Part shown: positions 31,471-35,668 of the stretch, in pieces | Numbering within the stretch: the stretch's first letter is position 1 | Layout: each line of letters opens with the position of its first letter | Origin: a virus | Strand: one strand, 5' to 3' | Length of the DNA: 35,668 nucleotides | IMG/VR virus record: IMGVR_UViG_3300035099_000663 | Location: 1 to 35,668 of that record | Notes under the pieces: generated by a model | Seen by the model: the letters and a program-made list of their open reading frames with translations, nothing else | Told to the model about the DNA's origin: nothing | Database searches by the model: none | Position numbers and translations under genes: made by a program

Positions 31471-31609
31471 CGCGCTTCCTCCGCTTCCGCCGGATGGCTT
31501 CACGGATGATTCGAGCGCTCACGCTCTCGCGGCCGGCGACGGCCTCCGTCGCCCGCAACGCCTCGCGCAACTGTCTCAGCCCCATGTTGTCGATGCTGTT
31601 CGCGCCCAT
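31379..31609 (-). CDS. Small RHH/HTH-like protein upstream of terS
   Basis: 76 residues. GLRQLREALRATEAVAGRES and SARIIREAIRRKRRKRDGRP look like paired helices with a strongly basic end. I recall similar small genes before terminases in related contigs, but know no function. It overlaps terS by 92 bp in another frame. The ATG at 31609 has a weak ribosome binding site. Confidence 0.55.
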   Translation of the reverse strand: MGANSIDNMGLRQLREALRATEAVAGRESVSARIIREAIRRKRRKRDGRPRGDARVSPVTRSLGHTARQQRKLGRG

Positions 31610-31632
31610 CGCGCGACTATCCTAGAAGTGAC

Positions 31633-31753
31633 GAGAAACCCGTGTTGTCACGGGACGTGAGTGGGACGCGGGATTTTCGCGGAACGCCACCGTTTGGCAA
31701 ATGAAAGGCGTAGAGTGAGACTGGGTTTCTCATGAGGGACGCGAGTGGGACGC
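31633..31753. other. Repeat-rich non-coding region before terS, candidate packaging/regulatory site
   Basis: Within 31610-31765, the only long non-coding gap of the packaging region, are: GAGAAACCC (31633-31641) and its complement GGGTTTCTC (31723-31731); a hairpin CCCGTG-TTGT-CACGGG (31639-31654); and an 18-bp direct repeat with one mismatch, GGGACG(T/C)GAGTGGGACGC, at 31652-31669 and 31736-31753. Position and symmetry would suit a pac/cos or operator region. Confidence 0.5.
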
Positions 31754-31765
31754 CAGGCGGAAGGC

Positions 31766-32479
31766 TTACCGTGCGGCCGCGGTTCTGGTGTGTAGGTCTT
31801 TCAGGATGGGCAGGACCGCCCCATACCGATAGACGAAACCGGGCTGGTGCGCGCCACGATCTGATATCTCCTGCCAGCCGTCCAGGTGTTCCTTCCGGTA
31901 GCGCACCAGGCGCTTCTTCAAGGCCGGTAGGGGAACATTGAACCGTTTGGCCAGATCGGACGGTGCCAATAGCGCGTTGGCCTCTGTCCCGGCCCAATTC
32001 GGCTCCGCCGGCGTTTTCTGTTCCATGGCGCGGGTGAACCGTAAGCGCAGCGCCTGAAGGACGTCGTCGGGCGGAACGGGAACATCTTCGCTGCGCGGCT
32101 CTAGCGGCAGACCCTCGTGCATTAGCAGCCTTCGCCATTCCCCCCATGACCCCGGCCGCACGACGTCACCCATGACGGCCCGCCAGGCGGCGTCGGCGGC
32201 GGCGTGGGCCTTCCGATACCGGGCATCGTGTCGGGCTTGCTCTTGGCGCCATTGAGCGCGTTGTTGGGGACTGGCTCCCTTGAGCGCCTTAGGCACGGGG
32301 CGTTCGGCCCAAGAGCGGGCCTCGTGTTCTTCCAGGAGCGCCCTGACCAGTTCCGGGAACATGGATCCTACCCAAGGCGGGTGTGGTGCGATCCTGATCA
32401 CGGACCGGATTAATTGTTCGCCTGAAAGAGGGCGTCGAGGAGGGCGCACTTCACCGAGCGGACGTGTGCGGCGGGTCAT
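31766..32479 (-). CDS. Hypothetical HTH-containing protein
   Basis: 237 residues. The N-terminal part contains SGEQLIRSVIRIAPHPPWVG. The middle is helical and charged (QRAQWRQEQARHDARYRKAH). The C-terminus has LLAPSDLAKRFNVPLPALKK, an HTH of the kind used to read a helix-turn-helix DNA site, followed by a wing-like YRYGAVLPIL. It is probably a DNA-binding regulator or replication accessory. GAGGTG lies 7 nt before the ATG at 32479. Confidence 0.66.
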   Translation of the reverse strand: MTRRTRPLGEVRPPRRPLSGEQLIRSVIRIAPHPPWVGSMFPELVRALLEEHEARSWAERPVPKALKGASPQQRAQWRQEQARHDARYRKAHAAADAAWRAVMGDVVRPGSWGEWRRLLMHEGLPLEPRSEDVPVPPDDVLQALRLRFTRAMEQKTPAEPNWAGTEANALLAPSDLAKRFNVPLPALKKRLVRYRKEHLDGWQEISDRGAHQPGFVYRYGAVLPILKDLHTRTAAAR

Positions 32480-32550
32480 GGCGTGCACCTCGCGCGCACC
32501 AGGAAGGGCACGGGGGGAAGCCCGGCGGTGCCTCCGGGGGTTCGGGTGCT

Positions 32551-32578
32551 ACCCTATCCCCCCGCCTCAGTCTATCAA
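32551..32578 (-). promoter_or_regulatory. Possible promoter before the 237-aa gene
   Basis: Minus strand: TTGATA (32578-32573), 16-bp spacer, TAGGGT (32556-32551). The -35 element is 5 of 6 and the -10 only 3 of 6. It lies in the 113-bp gap 32480-32592, where I see no other feature. Confidence 0.3.
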
Positions 32579-32592
32579 TTTCCGCACCACCG

Positions 32593-32832
32593 TCAACGGC
32601 TTGCGCCGATGTTCTCGTTGGGGTCGGCTCTACGGCCGGCCCCCTCCACCGCCAGACGTTCGGCCAAGGCGGCAGTGCGCACGAGCCGCACGCGCACCCC
32701 AAGCCCCTCAAGAGCGGCAAGGTTCTGCCGGGCCTGAACGCGGTCCCCAGCCCGCACAGCATCAAGCCACATCAGGAAGTAAGCCGTGACCTGGCCAGAC
32801 GGCCTCAACTCCTTAATCGGCACGCTTCTCAT
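32593..32832 (-). CDS. Small hypothetical protein next to attP
   Basis: 79 residues: SVPIKELRPSGQVTAYFLMW, DAVRAGDRVQARQNLAALEG and an Ala/Glu/Arg-rich end. Family unknown; the order and size would suit a small regulator. GGAGGT 5 nt before the ATG at 32832 sets the start; the longer frame reaches back into the repeats of the att region. Confidence 0.6.
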   Translation of the reverse strand: MRSVPIKELRPSGQVTAYFLMWLDAVRAGDRVQARQNLAALEGLGVRVRLVRTAALAERLAVEGAGRRADPNENIGASR

Positions 32833-32855
32833 GTGACACCTCCACCCTGGGGCGG

Positions 32856-32963
32856 GTGTCGGCAAAGTGTCGGCAATAGGGAAAAGGGGGTTCTTCGTAA
32901 CTCTATGGGTGCCAAAGAGTTAAGCAGGCGGGGGTTTTGGGAGGTGTCGGGTTATCTGTCGGG
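32856..32963. other. attP: Candidate phage attachment site (attP)
   Basis: A perfect inverted repeat TAACTCT (32898-32904) / AGAGTTA (32916-32922) around an 11-bp centre could be the crossover core. It is flanked by two pairs of TGTCGG motifs one helical turn apart: 32857 and 32868 on one side, 32945 and 32957 on the other. This resembles the arm-core-arm layout of tyrosine-integrase attP sites. It lies 0.4 kb downstream of int, in a gap of about 120 bp. The inverted repeat and motif spacing are seen; att function is inferred. Confidence 0.58.
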
Positions 32964-33347
32964 TTGATTCAGCCCAGCGTCCCCGCGACGCCGCACGGAA
33001 CGGCGCCTTCGATGTTGAATCCCGGGTTCTTTCTGGACTGCCCGCGCGGCCTTGAATTGTGGCCAGTCATAGAGGGTGGTCCGCGAGACGCCGATTTCCT
33101 TGGCGATCTTCTCGTCGGTCCAGTCTGGGTGTTCGATCATTTTAACAACTGCCAGCGCTTCGCCGGTCGCTGTGACCTGGGCTTCGCCCTCTTTAGGCGC
33201 CCCATCGGCCCACTTGAGGACGTCGCAGATAGGCCGTTCGTCGCGTCCGGCATCGCGGCGCGCTCCGCAGAAAGAAAGAAAACACCTGCGTCGGATTTCG
33301 CTTGTCGACAGCACGCGGCACGTTGCCGCAGAAGTACCTACCAGCAC
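32952..33347 (-). CDS. HTH protein downstream of integrase
   Basis: 131 residues if started at the GTG at 33347, which overlaps the end of int. The recognisable part is in the middle: ALAVVKMIEHPDWTDEKIAK then EIGVSRTTLYDWPQFKAARA, an HTH of the type that pairs a DEKIAKEIGVSRTTLY recognition helix with DNA. The first 55 residues look poorly conserved, so the start may be later. It could be a recombination directionality factor or a regulator. The C-terminus is basic. Confidence 0.64.
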   Translation of the reverse strand: MLVGTSAATCRVLSTSEIRRRCFLSFCGARRDAGRDERPICDVLKWADGAPKEGEAQVTATGEALAVVKMIEHPDWTDEKIAKEIGVSRTTLYDWPQFKAARAVQKEPGIQHRRRRSVRRRGDAGLNQPDR

Positions 33348-34804
33348 CCGACTGCCTCCTCGACCAGCGCCGCCGCGACAGCCCCGGCCTCGACCGCCAG
33401 ACGTTCAACTATTGCGGGTGTGTTACCACCGGTGTACCATAGAGAACGGTCGGGGATGGGCGCGGGATGGGTTTTGGACGGTCTTGCGTGGCCGACGCGC
33501 AGGAGCACAGAATGGCCGCTTTCCCCGGTTTGCGACCACTTTAAGGTCGGCTTGTCCTTGGCTTGGTCGGGGGCTTCCGGTGGTTCCAATCCACTCGCCC
33601 CGACCATCGCCAACTCGCCCGAAGGTTCTGCCGCACAAGCGCTTGCGTCGTCGGCCGTTTCGGCCACTTGAGGCGAAATCACCACGGGTGTACCACAGCC
33701 AGGCTTGGCGGCCGGCCGGAGACGTTCAGCGGCCGCGCCTGCCGCGGCCCGCACCCGGCCGTCATCGGCCGTCGCGTAGGTGTGCATCGTGAGGTCCGCG
33801 GTCGAATGCCGCGCCAGGGTCATCGAGGTCTTGAGGTCCGCGCCGGCCGCTACCACGGCGTTGACGAAGGACTTCCGCAGACTGTGCCAGGACGCCTTGC
33901 CTTCGGTGGTGAGCGCCACGATCTCGGCGGCCTTGGCGTCGGCCTTGAACATCGACCACGCCTTCGACGCGGGAATCCCGAGCAACGGCGCATCCGGGGC
34001 CTTGCCGGCGGCCAGGGGCAGGAGCGCGGCGCATAGGTCAGTGCCGATAAACTGCCGCGCCGGCTTGCGGTCCTTCGTGTGTTGCCCGGCCAGGTTCAAG
34101 CACGGCGCGGTCGGGTCAAGACTGCCCACCGTGAGCGCCCGCAGCTCGCCCACGCGATAGCCCGTCTCAAGCGCCGTCGCGTACCACAACCGGCGGAGCG
34201 GCGGAGCTTTCTCCATCAGGGCGGCTATCTCTTCGGTCGTGAGCGGTCGGTGCGGCTTCTGGGCCCGTACGTCCATGTGGCCGAGGAGCCCCACCAGGGG
34301 ATTCGACGGCAGGAACCCACGCCCAACCGTCCAGGAGACGAACGCCTGGATGGCCTCGACGCGGAGCGCGATGCTCTTCCGGGCGTAATGGCCCGCGGCC
34401 AGGAGGCCGTCCACCTCCTGCTCGACGCCGGCGCGGCCGATGTCCCCCAGGACGTGCCAACTCAGGGTTGTGGCCCACCAGCGGAGATACCTTTCCCGCT
34501 TCCTGGCGTTCGGTTCGGGCCAGGGCAGTCCGCGCCGGCCGCCGCGCTCCCGGCCCCAGCGCATGTACCCCTCGATGAGTTCGGGGAGGGGGCGGAGATG
34601 TCCTTTGCTCCAATGCGAGGGTGCCGGCTTCTCGCCGCGCCGCACCGCCCCGTGCTCGGCCTCCACCGCCAGGGCGTGCGCCAACGTGTCCTCGCGGTTC
34701 GGCCATCCCCTGTGAACGCACCACCCGCCGGTCCGGTCCTTGAACTTGAAGTACCACACCTTGGACTTCTTCCCACGGATTGTGCGCCTGAAGACCGATG
34801 CCAT
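33338..34804 (-). CDS. int: Tyrosine-type integrase with long C-terminal extension
   Basis: 488 residues. The N-terminus (FRRTIRGKKSKVWYFKFKDR) is an arm-binding-type domain, followed by a SAM-like core-binding part (LVGLLGHMDVRAQKPHRPLT). Catalytic residues are Arg217 (TGYRVGELRAL), Lys244 (QHTKDRK), His307 and Arg310 (WHSLRKSF), His333 (LARHSTADLT) and nucleophile Tyr343 (MHTYA). After Tyr343 come about 145 further residues, including MVGASGLEPPEAPDQAKD, which most integrases lack. It would recombine attP with the host attB. Confidence 0.88.
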   Translation of the reverse strand: MASVFRRTIRGKKSKVWYFKFKDRTGGWCVHRGWPNREDTLAHALAVEAEHGAVRRGEKPAPSHWSKGHLRPLPELIEGYMRWGRERGGRRGLPWPEPNARKRERYLRWWATTLSWHVLGDIGRAGVEQEVDGLLAAGHYARKSIALRVEAIQAFVSWTVGRGFLPSNPLVGLLGHMDVRAQKPHRPLTTEEIAALMEKAPPLRRLWYATALETGYRVGELRALTVGSLDPTAPCLNLAGQHTKDRKPARQFIGTDLCAALLPLAAGKAPDAPLLGIPASKAWSMFKADAKAAEIVALTTEGKASWHSLRKSFVNAVVAAGADLKTSMTLARHSTADLTMHTYATADDGRVRAAAGAAAERLRPAAKPGCGTPVVISPQVAETADDASACAAEPSGELAMVGASGLEPPEAPDQAKDKPTLKWSQTGESGHSVLLRVGHARPSKTHPAPIPDRSLWYTGGNTPAIVERLAVEAGAVAAALVEEAVGCW

Positions 34805-34806
34805 GT

Positions 34807-34989
34807 CTACGACTCCAACTCCCGCGCCAGGGCATCGCGTATCACCACCGCGATCTTCACCCCGCGCCTCCGCGCCACGGCGCGCAGCCGAGCATCTTCC
34901 GCGACGGTCAGGCGCAACGTGAACCGCGGCCCGAGCCGCTTGTCCGCTGCCACGACCGGCCGCCCCATCTTTGCCTTCTTCTTGCTCAT
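34807..34989 (-). CDS. Ribbon-helix-helix regulator
   Basis: 60 residues. KKKAKMGRPVVAADKRLGPR, then the strand RFTLRLTVAEDARLRAVARR and the helix VAVVIRDALARELES-like end form an RHH (Arc/MetJ-type) pattern. The ATG at 34989 is chosen over a TTG at 35016 because a good promoter would begin transcription almost at this ATG. It stops 2 bp before int and is probably co-expressed with it, perhaps repressing its own promoter. Confidence 0.7.
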   Translation of the reverse strand: MSKKKAKMGRPVVAADKRLGPRFTLRLTVAEDARLRAVARRRGVKIAVVIRDALARELES

Positions 34990-34995
34990 GTCTCG

Positions 34996-35024
34996 ACCAT
35001 ACGCCCAGTCTGACAACTAGTCAA
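34996..35024 (-). promoter_or_regulatory. Strong promoter for the RHH-int transcript (leaderless)
   Basis: Minus strand: TTGACT (35024-35019), 17-bp spacer, TATGGT (35001-34996). The expected start is about 34989, the A of the RHH ATG, implying a leaderless mRNA. The -35 region includes TGAC-TAGTT-GTCA, a possible operator, and overlaps the TGA of the upstream HTH gene. Confidence 0.6.
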
Positions 35025-35287
35025 CGGAAATCCGCCGCCCTTTTTTCCTGCTGCTGTTCCGCCGCTCGGATCGCCGCCGCCTGGCGCTGGGCAAGATGGG
35101 CGCGGATCGCCCCGGCGATCCACATGGCCTTGCCACCCATCAGCATCGGCGCAGGCAGCTCTCCTTGGCGTACCCGCCGAAAGATGGTCTTGACCGACTT
35201 CTGAAAGAACGCCGCCAGGGCCGCCGCATCCACCAGCGCGTCCCCCGGCAGGTCCGCCAGACTCGTCACCACTCCACGAGCGTTCAT
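35021..35287 (-). CDS. Excisionase-like (MerR/HTH_17-type) HTH protein
   Basis: 88 residues. LPGDALVDAAALAAFFQKSV, then KTIFRRVRQGELPAPMLMGG and KAMWIAGAIRAHLAQRQAA form an HTH_17-type DNA-binding domain. It is close to the sequence pattern of the adjacent upstream gene, so the two are tandem paralogues. The start overlaps that gene's stop as ATGA. Next to integrase, an excisionase or lysogeny-control role is likely. Its first 19 codons recur at 58-1. Confidence 0.75.
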   Translation of the reverse strand: MNARGVVTSLADLPGDALVDAAALAAFFQKSVKTIFRRVRQGELPAPMLMGGKAMWIAGAIRAHLAQRQAAAIRAAEQQQEKRAADFR

Positions 35288-35466
35288 CCTTTCGGCTCCT
35301 TCAGTCCATTCAACGCCGCTTGCTGGCGTTGCCGCAAGTGCTCTTTGACGGCGCCGACCTGCCAACGGAGTCCCCGCCCGAGGCGGAAGCCCGGCGGTAG
35401 TTCGCCGCGGCGGACGCATCGGTGGATCGTTCTGGGCGACACCTGGAGGTAGGCCGCCAGGGCCAC
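35284..35466 (-). CDS. Excisionase-like HTH protein, upstream paralogue (lost in the left-end haplotype)
   Basis: 60 residues from a GTG at 35466: ALAAYLQVSPRTIHRCVRRG, then ELPPGFRLGRGLRWQVGAVK, an HTH_17-type domain ending in LNGLKEPKG. There is no clear ribosome binding site, and its start overlaps the out-of-frame methyltransferase stub, so it may depend on coupling. In the left-end copy 139 bp of this gene, including the HTH, are deleted. Confidence 0.66.
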   Translation of the reverse strand: MALAAYLQVSPRTIHRCVRRGELPPGFRLGRGLRWQVGAVKEHLRQRQQAALNGLKEPKG

Positions 35467-35495
35467 GGGCCGCGACGGCCCAACCGCCGGCGCCG
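35357..35495. other. 139-bp segment absent from the left-end copy
   Basis: Bounded by the 7-bp repeat GGCGCCG at 35350-35356 and 35489-35495. One repeat plus this segment is missing at position 121-127. Slippage or recombination between the short repeats would remove exactly it. Confidence 0.9.
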
Positions 35496-35530
35496 CAGCA
35501 GAGATCGATGGCCCTGATGGGTTTAGCCAC
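35462..35530 (-). pseudogene. Cytosine-C5 DNA methyltransferase, N-terminal stub
   Basis: A GTG-started frame just after gp37 reads MAKPIRAIDLCCGAGGWAVA then ARG. DLCCGAGG matches motif I (the SAM-binding loop, usually DxFxGxGG) of C5-methyltransferases. Afterwards the frame becomes arbitrary, and the HTH gene begins in another frame. No PCQ motif (IV) or later motifs exist, so only about 23 residues of a formerly longer gene remain, and no activity is expected. Confidence 0.55.
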
Positions 35531-35533
35531 CCT

Positions 35534-35668
35534 CTAGGTCTCCGGCATTTCATTCCACTCGCGGCCGTCCAGCAGCCGGCCGCCGGCGCGGACCGTTCGG
35601 CCGCCCCAGCCCTTGAAGAAGAAAGGGACTTTGGCGTCAAGGCACTGTTGGCGAATCTCTCTAACCCA
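35534..35668 (-). CDS. Gp37/Gp68 (DUF5131) protein, C-terminal part cut by window edge
   Basis: The last 44 codons of the gene that is complete at 166-876. It differs at codon 229 (GAG here, AAG there), Glu for Lys. It is the same gene seen again by the terminal redundancy. Confidence 0.85.
   Translation of the reverse strand, partial: WVREIRQQCLDAKVPFFFKGWGGRTVRAGGRLLDGREWNEMPET

Larger units (their letters stand above)
35230..35668. repeat. Right copy of terminal redundancy (intact haplotype)
   Basis: The partner of 1-300. It includes the 139-bp segment and C at 35560. Without the overlap the circle would be 35,368 bp (intact) or 35,229 bp (deleted form). Confidence 0.93.

Noticed and set aside
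1-35668. tRNA or other structural RNA genes
   Set aside because: I found no cloverleaf with a T-loop GGTTCGA-type motif plus acceptor stem in any gap.

Overview
The window reads as the essentially complete genome of a temperate, tailed, siphovirus-like phage with a lambda/HK97-type head, from a high-GC host. It appears to be a free circular form rather than an integrated one. No host genes flank it. Bases 1-300 recur at 35230-35668 apart from a 139-bp indel and one substitution, so the ends overlap and the molecule closes to about 35.2-35.4 kb. A plausible uninterrupted attP lies near the integrase. A lipoprotein signal peptide and a BamE-like protein suggest a diderm (Gram-negative-type) host. 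The general style of several families reminds me of phage genes from Planctomycetota assemblies, but that host call is from memory and uncertain.

Nearly all genes are on the minus strand and are read from right to left. From 35.67 to 31.8 kb lies the lysogeny and integration region: the end of a gp37/DUF5131 gene, a stub of a C5-cytosine methyltransferase, two tandem excisionase-like HTH genes, an RHH regulator with its own promoter, a tyrosine integrase, another HTH gene, a candidate attP and two regulatory-type genes. From 31.6 to 29.1 kb is the packaging module (small RHH-like gene, terS, terL), preceded by a repeat-rich non-coding stretch. From 29.15 to 26.15 kb, on the opposite strand, sits a three-gene glycosyltransferase cassette.

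From 26.1 to 10.4 kb is the virion operon: AT-hook/zinc-ribbon protein, terminator, gpW-like joiner, portal, maturation protease fused to scaffold, major capsid, connector proteins, tail terminator, tail tube, tail assembly chaperones with a probable -1 frameshift, tape measure, a tail protein, a fibre-like protein with a perfect 38-residue duplication, several small tip genes and a LamG-domain protein. A plus-strand secreted BamE-like protein (9.9-10.4 kb) marks the border with the early region.

From 9.7 kb to 1 is the early module: a repressor with a clear promoter, a Cys-rich protein, a phage CsrA, two overlapping ParB/DGQHR-like genes, a zinc-ribbon protein of a recombination-associated phage family, a replication initiator whose coding sequence carries an iteron-like array, several small phage genes (DUF7694, wHTH, DUF1937, DUF2303), and a putative lysis/envelope group (lipoprotein with membrane segments, DUF1508 protein, YiiX-type cysteine peptidase), ending in gp37/DUF5131. 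ATGA or TGATG overlaps between neighbours indicate long translationally coupled operons.
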